Counted from the first letter of the stretch, positions 7,878-16,818 are shown. The stretch: 55,693 nucleotides of DNA from Burkholderiales bacterium (GCA_947453625.1 CANGHK010000034.1:1-55693), one strand, 5' to 3'. Program-made: numbers and translations. Notes: a model not told the origin generated them from the letters alone.

Positions 7878-8792
7878 TCAGCGACGCACCTTGGATGCGA
7901 AGAGTCCTTGGGGGCGGATCATCAGGATCAGCACGATCAGCGACAGCGTGATCACCTTGGCCATCGAGCCGGCCAGGAAGAACTCGGTGATCGACTGGGT
8001 CTGGGCGATGCCGAAGGCCGACACGACGGTGCCCAGCAAGCTGGCCGCGCCGCCAAAAGTGACGACGAGGAAGGAATCGACGATGTAGAGCTGGCCCGAG
8101 GTCGGCCCGGTCGAGCCTATGGTGGTGAAGGCCGCGCCCGCCATGCCGGCAATGCCGCAGCCGATCGCAAAAGTCAGGCGGTCGGTCTTCTGGGTGTCTA
8201 TGCCGATGGCGTTGGCCATCACCCGGTTGCTGACGGTGGCGCGAACACGCAGGCCCCAGCGGCTCTTGGCCAACGCGATCAACACGCCGATCGTGACCAT
8301 CGCGGTCAGCGCCATCACGAACATGCCGTTGATCGGGATGTCGAGTCCGGGCGACGGCGCCCAGGAGCCGAGCAGCCAGTCGGGCAGCGTCGGGCTGACC
8401 TCCTTCGGGCCGATGAAGGTGCGGAAACACTGCTGCAGCGCCAGGCTGACGCCCCAGGTCGCGAGCAAGGTGTCGAGCGGGCGCTTGTAGAGGTGGCGTA
8501 TCAGCGCCCACTCGACCAGCCAGCCGCCGACGAAGGCAAAGCCGAAGGCCAGCAGGATGGCCACCGGAAAATAATAGGGCACCCAGCTTGGCGCCAGGGT
8601 GCTGGACAGGTGCGAACCCAGGTAGATGGTGTAGGCGCCGATGGTCATGAACTCGCCATGCGCCATGTTGATGACGCCCATCTGGCCGAAGATGATGGCC
8701 AGGCCCAGGCCCATCAGCAACAGCACCGCAAACAGGCTCAAGCCCGCAAAGCCCTGCATCAGGCCAATGTTGAGCAACTCGGAAAAGTTCAT
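7878..8792 (-). CDS. urtB: Urea/short-chain amide ABC importer permease UrtB
   Basis: 304-residue permease of the LivH/UrtB family with eight or so membrane segments and the typical N-terminal phrase GLGLAIIFGQMGVINMAHGEFMTIGAY. It lacks the long periplasmic extension found in some UrtB proteins. Partner of UrtC. It starts at ATG 8792, where a TGA in another frame overlaps as ATGA. It is separated from urtA by a 243-nt hairpin-rich repeat, so the binding-protein gene could be expressed at a higher level than the membrane parts, as is common. Confidence 0.93.
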   Translation of the reverse strand: MNFSELLNIGLMQGFAGLSLFAVLLLMGLGLAIIFGQMGVINMAHGEFMTIGAYTIYLGSHLSSTLAPSWVPYYFPVAILLAFGFAFVGGWLVEWALIRHLYKRPLDTLLATWGVSLALQQCFRTFIGPKEVSPTLPDWLLGSWAPSPGLDIPINGMFVMALTAMVTIGVLIALAKSRWGLRVRATVSNRVMANAIGIDTQKTDRLTFAIGCGIAGMAGAAFTTIGSTGPTSGQLYIVDSFLVVTFGGAASLLGTVVSAFGIAQTQSITEFFLAGSMAKVITLSLIVLILMIRPQGLFASKVRR

Positions 8793-8882
8793 GGGCGCAC
8801 CTGGGTTCTTGTCATGTAGGGCAGCGGAGCGGACGGGACTGGCTGTTTGGGCCCAATGCCGAAGGCAAGGGCCCCATCAAGC

Positions 8883-9035
8883 ACAAGCCGCGGAACCGGC
8901 TTCGCCGGGCCGCTGGCTTGTCTTGCAGACCGCGCCGGGTCAGTGACCCGGCCCTTCGCCAGGCAAGCGGGATCCACTGGATCCCGCTTGTCCGGGCTCA
9001 GCCCCCCCTGGTAGGGAGCGGCCCGCTTCGGGGGG
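8883..9035. repeat. Intercistronic GC-hairpin repeat, copy C (urtA to urtB gap)
   Basis: Directly after the urtA stop codon. It contains two near-perfect palindromes: 8934-8952 (GCCGGGTCA/TGACCCGGC around one base) and 8965-8989 (12-bp arms AAGCGGGATCCA/TGGATCCCGCTT around one base), plus the block GAACCGGCTTCGCCGGGCCGCT shared with copies A and B in part. Such stems downstream of a binding-protein gene commonly protect upstream mRNA from 3' exonucleases; that role is inferred here. Confidence 0.75.
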
Positions 9036-10295
9036 TTATTGATAACCCTTGGGGAACGGATCCGGCTTGATCAGTTCGGGCGACTCCGACACCACCTTGA
9101 AGGTGCCGTCAGGCTGGCCCTGGGCGATGCGCGACTTGCTCCACAGGTGGTGGTTGGCGTCGAGCTTGACGTAGCCCTCGGGCGCGGTCTTCAGCTCGAT
9201 GCCCACCGCCGAGGCGGCCACCACCTTGTCGACGTCGAAGCTGCCGGCCTTCTCGACCGCCGCCTTCCACAACCACGGCCCGAGGTAGCCGGCCTGTGTC
9301 ACGTCGCCGATCACCGCGTCCTTGCCGTACTTGGCCTTGAAGGCGGCGACGAATTTCTTGTTGTTCTCGTTGTCCAGGGTCTGGAAATACTTCATCGACG
9401 AGTAGAAGCCAGCGAAGTTCTCGCCGCCCACGCCGGTCATCTCGTCCTCGGTCACCGCCAGCGTGACCAGCAGTTGCTTGTCACCGGTGATGCCGGCGGC
9501 CTTCAGCGCCTTGTAGAACGCGACGTTCGAGCCACCGACAACGGCGACATAGATGCAGTCGGGCTTGGCCAGCTTGATCTTGTTCATCAAGGAGCCGAAG
9601 TTGGTGCTGCCCAGCGGGTAGTACTCCTCGCCGACGACCTTGCCCTTCTGGAAGTTCTCGACATGCTTGCGCGCGATCTTCATCGAGGTGCGCGGCCAGA
9701 TGTAGTCCGAACCGATCAGGAAGAAGCTCTTGGCCTTCTTCTCCTTCTGCGCCCAGTCCAGGCTGTAGAGGATCTGCTGGGTGGCTTCCTGGCCGGTGTA
9801 GAACACGTTCTTGCTCTGCTCCAGACCTTCATAGAAGGTGGGGTAGTACAGCAGGCCGTTTTCCTTCTCGAACACCGGCAGCACGGCCTTGCGCGAAGCG
9901 CTGGTCCAGCAGCCGAACACGGCGGCCACATGGTCGTTGACCAGCAGCTTCTTGCTCTTCTCGGCGAAGGTGGGCCAGTCGCTGGCGCCGTCTTCCTTGA
10001 TGACCTTGATCTTGCGGCCGAGGATGCCGCCCATCGCGTTGATCTGGTCGATCGCGAGCTGCTCGGCCTGGATCGCGCCGGTCTCGGAGATCGCCATCGT
10101 GCCGGTGGCCGAGTGCAGCTGGCCGACGGTCACTTCGGTGTCGGTGATAGCCAGCTTGGTGGTGTTGATCGCGGCGGTGGTCGGCGCGGCGGCAAGCGCC
10201 ATCAGGGGCAGGCCCGCGAGTGGCAGCGCGGCAGCACCTTGCAGCAGCCGGCGGCGCTGGGCGGACTTCAGATCATGGTCACGGTCAAACGACAT
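9036..10295 (-). CDS. urtA: Urea/short-chain amide ABC importer substrate-binding protein UrtA
   Basis: 419-residue periplasmic binding protein of the UrtA/AmiC/FmdD group. The N-terminus carries twin arginines and a hydrophobic stretch (RRRLLQGAAALPLAGL), a Tat-type signal as usual in UrtA. Family phrases include VGQLHSATGTMAISE, EDGASDWPTFAEKSKKL and AVFGCWTSASRKAVLPVFE. AGGAG precedes the ATG at 10295. First gene of the minus-strand amide operon and divergent from the NCS1-fused kinase. The ligand may be urea or short amides; the nearby amidases favour amides. Confidence 0.94.
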   Translation of the reverse strand: MSFDRDHDLKSAQRRRLLQGAAALPLAGLPLMALAAAPTTAAINTTKLAITDTEVTVGQLHSATGTMAISETGAIQAEQLAIDQINAMGGILGRKIKVIKEDGASDWPTFAEKSKKLLVNDHVAAVFGCWTSASRKAVLPVFEKENGLLYYPTFYEGLEQSKNVFYTGQEATQQILYSLDWAQKEKKAKSFFLIGSDYIWPRTSMKIARKHVENFQKGKVVGEEYYPLGSTNFGSLMNKIKLAKPDCIYVAVVGGSNVAFYKALKAAGITGDKQLLVTLAVTEDEMTGVGGENFAGFYSSMKYFQTLDNENNKKFVAAFKAKYGKDAVIGDVTQAGYLGPWLWKAAVEKAGSFDVDKVVAASAVGIELKTAPEGYVKLDANHHLWSKSRIAQGQPDGTFKVVSESPELIKPDPFPKGYQ

Positions 10296-10573
10296 TCAGT
10301 TCTCCTGGTGTGGGCAAACGGGGGGCATGGCGCACCGTCGCGGGTTCACAAGGAACCAGACCTCGCAACGGCATGAGTCAAGGTTAGGAGAAGCCGGGCT
10401 TTGCTTGAATACGTCATTCGACGCAGTGCGGCGCGTAGGCCGCCACCGCAGACTCGGCGCGTTGCCGGTCAGGGTGTCCCGGGGCTTGTCTTCGGGCGCG
10501 GCGGCCTGACGTCGGGGACTGACCTTGCATACAGTCACACTCCCTGCCTTCTGCCACCCCCCGAGGACCTGTT
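10296..10573. promoter_or_regulatory. Divergent control region between urtA and the permease-kinase gene
   Basis: 278 nt with no gene, holding the promoters of both operons. I see an imperfect palindrome at 10405-10421, TTGAATACGTCATTCGA (GAAT-ACGTC-ATTC at its core), which suits a dimeric LuxR-type response regulator such as the one encoded at 13963. The 9-mer GAATACGTC recurs at 20923-20931 upstream of the other hybrid-kinase gene. No convincing sigma-70 or sigma-54 promoter pair and no ykkC-type guanidine riboswitch were recognised. Confidence 0.45.
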
Positions 10574-13500
10574 TTGGCGACAGCCCCGCAAAGAATCTTC
10601 CGCATCCGCCGCGACTACAACAGCTGGGTCGCCAACGAAACGCTGGAGGACTATGCGCTGCGATACACGCCGCGCCACTTCCGCAAATGGAGCGAGGCCC
10701 GGGTCGCCAACACCGCGCTGGGCGCCACCTCCTTCCTGGCGCTGGAGGCCATAGGCGGGGCGATCGCGCTGAGCTATGGCTTCAGCAACGCGCTGTGGGC
10801 GATCGCGGTGGTCGGGCTGATCATCTTCCTGACCGGGCTGCCGATCAGCTACTACGCCGCCAAGTTCGGCCTGGACATGGACTTGCTGACCCGGGGCGCC
10901 GGCTTCGGCTACCTCGGGTCGACGCTGACCTCGCTGATCTACGCCAGCTTCACCTTCATCTTCTTTGCGCTCGAGGCCGCCATCCTGGCGCTGGCGATAC
11001 AGATGGCAGTCGGCTGGCCGCTGGTCTTGTGCTACCTGATCGCGTCGCTGGGCGTGGTGCCGCTGGTGATGTACGGCATCACGCTGATCTCGCGCCTGCA
11101 ACTCTGGTCGCAACCGATCTGGGCCCTGCTGCTCGTGCTGCCCTTTGCCTGCGTGGCCTGGAAGGAGCCACAGCGTTTCAGCGAGTTCAGCGCGCTGGCG
11201 GGCCGGGTCTCGGGCAGCGCCGGCTTCGACGGCCTGATGTTCGGCGCCGCCTGCAGCGTGGCCTTCTCGCTGGTGGTGCAGATCGGCGAGCAGGTGGACT
11301 ACCTGCGCTTTCTGCCAGAAAAAACGGCGCGCAACCGCAAGCGCTGGTGGGCGGCGGTGCTGCTGGCCGGGCCGGGCTGGATCATTCCGGGCATGCTCAA
11401 GATGCTGGGCGGCGCCTTCCTGGCCTTCCTGGTGCTGCAGCAGCAACTGCCGGTCGACAAGGCGGTCGAGCCGACCCAGATGTACCTGGCCGGCTTCGCC
11501 TATGTCCTGGAATCGCCCGGCTGGGTGCTGGCCGCCACCGTGCTGTTCGTCGTCGTGTCGCAGGTCAAGATCAACCTGACCAATGCCTACGCCGGCTCGC
11601 TGGCCTGGAGCAACTTCTTCGCCCGGCTCACCCACAGCCACCCCGGGCGGGTGGTCTGGCTGGTGTTCAACGTGATGATCGCCGTGCTGCTGATGACGCT
11701 GGGCGTGTTCGAGGCGCTGGAGCGGGTGCTGGGGCTGTACAGCAACGTCGCGATCGCCTGGGTCGGCGCGCTGGTGGCCGACCTGGTGATCAACAAGCCG
11801 CTGGGCTGGAGCCCCAAGCACATCGAGTTCCGCCGCGCCTACCTCTACGACATCAACCCGGTCGGCCTGGGCGCGATGCTGGTCGCGGCCACGCTGGCGG
11901 TTCTGGCCTATGCCGGGGTGTTCGGGCTGGTGGCGCAGGCCTACGCGCCCTTCATCGCCTTGTTCGCATCGATGGCGATCTCGCCGCTGCTGGCCTGGTG
12001 GACGCAGGGGCGCTGGTACCTGGCGCGCCACGATCCGCCGCGCTGGCAGGCTGGCGAGACCGTCACCTGCTCGGTCTGCGACAACCCCTTCGAATCCGAG
12101 GACATGGCCTGGTGCCCGGCCTACGGCGCACCGATCTGCTCGCTGTGCTGCACGCTGGAGTCGCGCTGCCACGACCGCTGCAAGACCGAGTCACGCAGCG
12201 CCGAGCAGGTGCGCGCGATGCTGGTGGCACTGCTGCCGGCCCAGTTGTCGCGCCGCATCAACTTCCGCGTCGCCCATTACCTGGTGGTGGCGGTGTCGCT
12301 GATCGGGCTGCTGGGCTGCATCCTGGGCGTGGTCTACGCGCAGCAGTCGGGGCTGAACAGCCTGGACCCGGCGGCCTTGCGCGCGCCCTTCCTGAAGGCT
12401 TTTGCGCTGCTGGCGCTGACGCTGGCCGTGGGCGCCTGGTGGATGGTGCTGGGCAGCGAGAGCCGGCACATGGCCGAGGACGAATCGACGCGGCAGAACC
12501 TGCTGCTGACCCAGGAGATCGAGGCCCATCGCAGGACGGATGCCGCGCTGCAGGCTGCCAAGGACCATGCCGAATCCGCCAACCAGGCCAAGACCCGCTA
12601 TGTCGCGGGGATCACCCATGAACTGCGCACCCCCCTCAACAGCATCCTGGGTTATGCCCAGATCCTGCTGAAGGACGAGCGCCTGGCTGACTCGCCGCGC
12701 CGCGCGGTGGCCACCATCCACCGCAGCGGTGAGCATCTGCACGGCCTGATCGACGGGCTGCTCGACCTGGCACGCATCGAAGCCGGCCGGCTTCGGCTCG
12801 ACCCGGCACCGCTGCGCATGAGCGAGTTCCTCGACGACCTGGTGCACATGGTCGCGCCGCAGGCCGAAGCCAAGCGGCTGAAGTTCGAGCTGGTGACCGT
12901 GGGCCGGATGCCCGAGTACATCCGCGCCGATGCCAAGCGGCTGCGCCAGATCCTGATCAACCTGTTGGGCAACGCGGTGCGCTTCACCGACCAGGGCCGG
13001 ATCACGCTGCGGCTGGACATGAGCCGCGAGGTCGCGCGCATCCAGATCATAGACACCGGCATAGGCATCGCCGAGCAGGACCTGGAGCGCATCTTCCTGC
13101 CCTTCGAGCGCGGCAGCGCCGGCCGGCGCACGGGAGACTCGGGCACCGGCCTGGGCCTGACCATCACCCACCTGCTGACCCAGCTGATGGGCGGTGAACT
13201 GACCGTGGTCAGCACGCCGGGCCAGGGCAGCACCTTCACCGTCCGGCTGTACCTGAGCGAGATCGCCGCGCCGGCGCAGCGCAACGTCAGCCACCACCGG
13301 CCGGTCACCGGCTACATCGGGCCACGCCGCACCCTGCTGGTGGTCGACGACCACCCGATCCAGCGCCAGATGCTGGCCGGCATGCTGCTGCCGCTGGGCT
13401 TCCTGATCCGCGAGGCCGCCAGCGGCCACGAGTGTCTGGAAAGCGTGCTCGAGCAAGCCCCCGATGCGGTGCTGCTGGACATCACGATGGACGACATGGA

Positions 13501-13966
13501 CGGCTGGGAGACGGCGCGCAGGATCCGGGCCCGCGGCACAGACCACATGCCCATCATCATGGTCTCGGCGAATGCGTTCGAGAACCGGGCCGACAAGCTG
13601 GCCGAGGCCGGCGCGCAGGCCTTTGTCGACAAGCCGGTGATCGAGTCCGAGCTGCTGGTGGCGTTGCAGAAGCACCTGCAGCTCGAATGGGTGGCCGAGT
13701 TGCACCTGCCCGGCTGGGCAACGCCGGCCGGGCCAGCGCACGAAGGTCCACCCGGCTGGTCCGAAGACGATGCCGCCGCCCTGACTCGTCTCGCCCGGCT
13801 GGGCCACGCCCAGGGCCTGCACCAGACACTGGACAGTCTGGTGCAAGCCCACCCGGCCAGCGGCGACCGGGTGGCAGCGCTGCGCGGGCTGGTGGAACGG
13901 TTCGCCTTCACCGAGTTGCTCGAACAACTGCGCAGCGAAGTCGACGACGAGGAGGAAACTGCATGA
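10574..13966 (+). CDS. Hybrid sensor histidine kinase with an N-terminal NCS1-like permease domain
   Basis: 1130 residues. Residues 1 to about 490 are a complete 12-segment transporter-like domain resembling NCS1 cytosine/purine permeases (ALGATSFLALEAIGGAIALSYG; GLDMDLLTRGAGFGYLGS). Then comes a compact cluster of eight cysteines (C499, C502, C514, C522, C525, C526, C532, C536), two more membrane segments (about 550-620), a HisKA domain with His682 (THELRTPLN), a HATPase domain (NLLGNAVRF, DTGIGI, GTGLGLTI), and a receiver domain with Asp969 (LLDITMDD) plus a 75-residue tail. The start is TTG with GAGG 7 nt upstream. By analogy with CbrA, the transporter part probably senses or carries the inducer. 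Divergent from urtA and ATGA-coupled to the regulator gene, so it likely controls the amide/urea operon (inferred). Confidence 0.9.
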   Translation: MATAPQRIFRIRRDYNSWVANETLEDYALRYTPRHFRKWSEARVANTALGATSFLALEAIGGAIALSYGFSNALWAIAVVGLIIFLTGLPISYYAAKFGLDMDLLTRGAGFGYLGSTLTSLIYASFTFIFFALEAAILALAIQMAVGWPLVLCYLIASLGVVPLVMYGITLISRLQLWSQPIWALLLVLPFACVAWKEPQRFSEFSALAGRVSGSAGFDGLMFGAACSVAFSLVVQIGEQVDYLRFLPEKTARNRKRWWAAVLLAGPGWIIPGMLKMLGGAFLAFLVLQQQLPVDKAVEPTQMYLAGFAYVLESPGWVLAATVLFVVVSQVKINLTNAYAGSLAWSNFFARLTHSHPGRVVWLVFNVMIAVLLMTLGVFEALERVLGLYSNVAIAWVGALVADLVINKPLGWSPKHIEFRRAYLYDINPVGLGAMLVAATLAVLAYAGVFGLVAQAYAPFIALFASMAISPLLAWWTQGRWYLARHDPPRWQAGETVTCSVCDNPFESEDMAWCPAYGAPICSLCCTLESRCHDRCKTESRSAEQVRAMLVALLPAQLSRRINFRVAHYLVVAVSLIGLLGCILGVVYAQQSGLNSLDPAALRAPFLKAFALLALTLAVGAWWMVLGSESRHMAEDESTRQNLLLTQEIEAHRRTDAALQAAKDHAESANQAKTRYVAGITHELRTPLNSILGYAQILLKDERLADSPRRAVATIHRSGEHLHGLIDGLLDLARIEAGRLRLDPAPLRMSEFLDDLVHMVAPQAEAKRLKFELVTVGRMPEYIRADAKRLRQILINLLGNAVRFTDQGRITLRLDMSREVARIQIIDTGIGIAEQDLERIFLPFERGSAGRRTGDSGTGLGLTITHLLTQLMGGELTVVSTPGQGSTFTVRLYLSEIAAPAQRNVSHHRPVTGYIGPRRTLLVVDDHPIQRQMLAGMLLPLGFLIREAASGHECLESVLEQAPDAVLLDITMDDMDGWETARRIRARGTDHMPIIMVSANAFENRADKLAEAGAQAFVDKPVIESELLVALQKHLQLEWVAELHLPGWATPAGPAHEGPPGWSEDDAAALTRLARLGHAQGLHQTLDSLVQAHPASGDRVAALRGLVERFAFTELLEQLRSEVDDEEETA

Positions 13967-14868
13967 ACAGCACCACAGCCCCCCCCGCAGGCGACATCGT
14001 GCTGCTGGTCGACGACCTGCCGCAGTCGCTGGGCGCACTGGCCCAGGAGCTGGAAGCCGACGGTTATACCGTGCTGGTGGCGCACAGCGGCGAGGCCGCA
14101 CTGCAGCGGCTGGACCTGGTCGCGCCCGACGCGATCCTGCTCGACGCGATGATGCCCGGACTGTCGGGCTTCGAGACCTGCCGGCGCATCAAGGCCGACC
14201 CGGCATGGTCGCATATCCCGGTGATCTTCATGACCGGCCTGTCGGAGACCGCCCATATCGTCGAAGCCTTCAATGCCGGCGGGGTCGACTATGTCGTCAA
14301 GCCGGTGCGGGCACAGGAGGTGAAGGTCAGGCTCGCCACCCATGTGCGCAATGCGCGCGCGGTGCGGCTGGCGCGCGAGGCGCTGGATGTCGGCGGCCAC
14401 GGCGTGCTGATGGTCGACGCCCGAGGCCGCATCGCCTGGCGCTCGCCGCAGGCGCTGCGCTGGCTGGGCGAATTCTTCGACCAGGCACCGGCCGACGCCT
14501 GCGCGCGCTGGCTGGCCGCGTCCGATGCCACCCCGGCAGCCGACAGGCTGTGCCGCCGAACGGCCGCTGACGGCCGCACGCTGCTGGCGCGCCGCCTCGG
14601 CGACATCGGCATGGGCGAGGCGATGTGGCTGCTCAGCCTGCAAAGCGCCGGCAGCGCCGCCGCCTCCCGGCTGGCCACCGCGTCGCTGACGCCGCGCGAG
14701 ACCGAGGTGCTGTCCTGGGTCGCCAAGGGCAAGACGAACCGCGACGTCGGCGACATCCTGGGCTTGAGCCCGCGCACCGTCAACAAACACCTCGAGCATG
14801 TGTTCGAGAAGCTCGGGGTCGAGACCCGCGCCGCCGCCACCGCGCTGGCCAGCCGAGAGCTCGGCTGA
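13963..14868 (+). CDS. LuxR/NarL-type response regulator
   Basis: 301 residues. The N-terminal receiver domain has phospho-acceptor Asp61 (ILLDAMMPG), Thr in FMTGL and Lys in VVKPV. A middle region of about 100 residues resembles a reduced PAS-like sensor (GHGVLMVDARGRIAWRS). The C-terminal LuxR helix-turn-helix (about 240-300) reads LTPRETEVLSWVAKGKTNRD and continues into LGLSPRTVNKHLEHVFEKLGV. The ATG at 13963 overlaps the kinase TGA (ATGA) and has GGAGG upstream, so the pair is translationally coupled. Cognate partner of the permease-kinase; probable activator of the divergent urt/fmd/ami operon. Confidence 0.92.
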   Translation: MNSTTAPPAGDIVLLVDDLPQSLGALAQELEADGYTVLVAHSGEAALQRLDLVAPDAILLDAMMPGLSGFETCRRIKADPAWSHIPVIFMTGLSETAHIVEAFNAGGVDYVVKPVRAQEVKVRLATHVRNARAVRLAREALDVGGHGVLMVDARGRIAWRSPQALRWLGEFFDQAPADACARWLAASDATPAADRLCRRTAADGRTLLARRLGDIGMGEAMWLLSLQSAGSAAASRLATASLTPRETEVLSWVAKGKTNRDVGDILGLSPRTVNKHLEHVFEKLGVETRAAATALASRELG

Positions 14869-14874
14869 GTCGGA

Positions 14875-14904
14875 CGTCAGGGCCTGCCTGCGCAGGGCCT
14901 GACG
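14875..14904. terminator. Hairpin between convergent genes, likely bidirectional terminator
   Basis: Arms CGTCAGGGCCTGC and GCAGGGCCTGACG form a 13-bp stem with one mismatch around a 4-nt loop. It starts 7 nt after the response regulator stop, between genes pointing at each other. There is no T-run, so it would be a weak or assisted terminator. Confidence 0.55.
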
Positions 14905-14955
14905 CCTACGAAGGCCCGTGCCCTCCGCGGCGCGGACTGGGCTGGGTCTGCATAC

Positions 14956-15876
14956 TCAGGCCGAGGGCGGAAAGTCCAGCCTGCGCAAGCTCTCGAAGCG
15001 CCGGGGCTGGCCGGTGATCGGATCGACGAAGGCGATGGCCTGCGCCAGCAGCCGCAGCGGGTTGGCCGGGTCATCAGCCCCCTCGGGCCCCAGCACCGGA
15101 TACATCTGGTCGCCCAGCAGCGGCAGGCCCAGCGCCGCCATGTGCACCCGCAACTGGTGGCGCTGGCCGGTCAGCGGCTCCAGCCGGTAACGCGCCCAGG
15201 CGCCCTGGCGCTCCAGGCAGCTGACGGTGGTGATCGCGTTGGGCGGGTGGCCATGGGCCGCGTCGCCGTCCTCGGGGCCGAGCTCGCGCATCTGCATGAA
15301 GCGGCTGCCAGCCACCAGCCGGCTGCTGCGCGTCAGCGGCAGGACCAGTTGCGGCTGCCAGCGCGCGATCGCCTGGTAAGTCTTGTGCACCTGGCGCTGC
15401 GCGAACAGCGCGTGGTAAGGCCCGCGGCTGGCCAGCTGCTTGGCAAACAGCACCACGCCGGCGGTCTCGCGGTCGATCCGGTGCAGCGGCGCCAGGCTGT
15501 CGATGCCCAGCCGGCGCCGCAGCCGCACCAGCAGGGTTTCCTGCAGATAACGGCCGCCCGGCGTGACCGGCAGGAAATGCGGCTTGTCGGCGACGACCAG
15601 CCACTCGTCCTCGAACAACAGGCCCTCGTCCTCGGCCAGCCGCGGCTCGGGCGGCAGCCTGCGGAAATAGCTCAGCTTGCCGTTGGCCCGGTAGGCCTGG
15701 GTCGGCGTCACCGGCCGGCCATGGCCGTCCAGCACTTCGCCCTCGGCCATGCGCTGAGCCCAGCGCGCCGCCCCGACGGCCGGAAAACGCCAGACCAGAA
15801 AATCGATCATGCACGGCCAGGGCCCGGGCGTCAGCGCCACCCAGCTCGGGCCGACACCGTCACGGCTGGGCGGCAT
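14956..15876 (-). CDS. RluA-family pseudouridine synthase
   Basis: 306 residues. It converts specific uridines in rRNA or tRNA to pseudouridine. The catalytic motif HRIDRETAG with its aspartate is at about residues 130-138, and the RluA phrases LLFEDEWLVVADKPHFLPVTP and LEPLTGQRHQLRVHM are present. There is no N-terminal S4 domain; the N-terminus (PSWVALTPGPWPCMIDFLVWRF) is that of the short YqcB/TruC-like RluA branch, so the exact target is unknown. It starts at ATG 15876, 21 nt after trhO, and is the last gene of a kinase-trhO-synthase operon. Confidence 0.9.
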   Translation of the reverse strand: MPPSRDGVGPSWVALTPGPWPCMIDFLVWRFPAVGAARWAQRMAEGEVLDGHGRPVTPTQAYRANGKLSYFRRLPPEPRLAEDEGLLFEDEWLVVADKPHFLPVTPGGRYLQETLLVRLRRRLGIDSLAPLHRIDRETAGVVLFAKQLASRGPYHALFAQRQVHKTYQAIARWQPQLVLPLTRSSRLVAGSRFMQMRELGPEDGDAAHGHPPNAITTVSCLERQGAWARYRLEPLTGQRHQLRVHMAALGLPLLGDQMYPVLGPEGADDPANPLRLLAQAIAFVDPITGQPRRFESLRRLDFPPSA

Positions 15877-15897
15877 GGGCAGGCTGCAAAGTCACAC

Positions 15898-16817
15898 TCA
15901 TGCGGCGCGCTCGGGGCCGGCGCTGGCCAGACGCCGGGCCCGCGCCAGACGCCATTCGCCGTCGGGCATGCCGGCGTAGACGTCTTCCAGCGCGGTCGCG
16001 GTCTCGCGCAGCCGGGTGTCGAGCGCCACCCGGTTGTCGAACACGAAACATTCGCCCTGCCAGTCCCGGTCGGCATCGGGCATCTGCGCAAAGTAATTCA
16101 GCACGCCGCCCTCCAACTGCAACACCGGGATGCCCAGGCCTTGCATCCAGGCACTGGTTTTCTCGCAGCGGATGCCGCCGGTGCAGTACATCGCCACGCG
16201 CTGTCCGGCGGCAGCCCAGGCCGGCGCATGCGCCAGCACATAGGCCGGGAAATCGCGAAAGTTGCCGACTTGCGGGTCGATCGCGCGCTGGAAATGGCCC
16301 AGCTTGAACTCGAAGCTGTTGCGGTTGTCGAGCAGCACCACGTCGTCGCAGCGGATCAGCGCGCGCCAGTCGCGCGGGCTGACATCGCTGCCGCCCGGGC
16401 CGCTGGCGTCCACCCCGGCGATGCCCAGCGGCAGGATCTCGGGCTTCAGGTGCACCTTCATCCGGTGGAAAGGCATGCGGGTGCAGGTGCTGCGCTTGAA
16501 CGGCATGGCCGCGAACCGGCCCTCGAACCCGGGGTCGGTCAGCAGCGCCTGCTCGATCGCGTGGATCGCCGCAGGCGTGCCCGCCAGCATGCCGTTGATG
16601 CCCTCGGGCGCGACCAGCACGCTGCCCAGCACCAGGCTGTCGGGTGCGGCCACCAGGCGCCGCAGCCGCGCGGCCACGCGCTCGGGCTGCGACAGCTTGA
16701 CGAATCGGTAGAAGGCGCTGTGCAGCAGGCCGGTGGCCGAGGGCGAAAGCGCGGAGGGCGAAAAGGCTGTGCTCAAGTCAGGGCCGGCGGTGGCGGGAAA
16801 GGACAGTTTCCCACGCA

Positions 16818-16818
<1 letters not shown>
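15898..16818 (-). CDS. trhO: tRNA uridine-34 hydroxylase TrhO (rhodanese-like, YceA family)
   Basis: 306 residues. TrhO makes 5-hydroxyuridine at the wobble position of tRNA using prephenate-independent, oxygen-dependent chemistry. The N-terminal acylphosphatase-like part (FYRFVKLS..GSVLVAPEGINGMLAG) and the rhodanese domain with catalytic cysteine in MYCTGGIRCEK are intact. The start codon overlaps the stop of the preceding hybrid kinase as TGATG, implying translational coupling; a TTG one codon earlier is possible but less likely. Slightly shorter than the 350-residue E. coli protein, lacking part of the C-terminal extension. Confidence 0.93.

Noticed and set aside
10296-10573. A guanidine (ykkC-type) riboswitch or sigma-54 promoter before urtA
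   Set aside because: I found no ACGR-loop hairpin pair and no GG-N10-GC element with proper flanks in either direction.
10525-12621. A 698-codon plus-strand ORF overlapping the permease-kinase
   Set aside because: Its translation is Ala/Gly/Arg-rich low complexity without any family motif; the frame of 10574-13966 carries clear transporter and kinase motifs.
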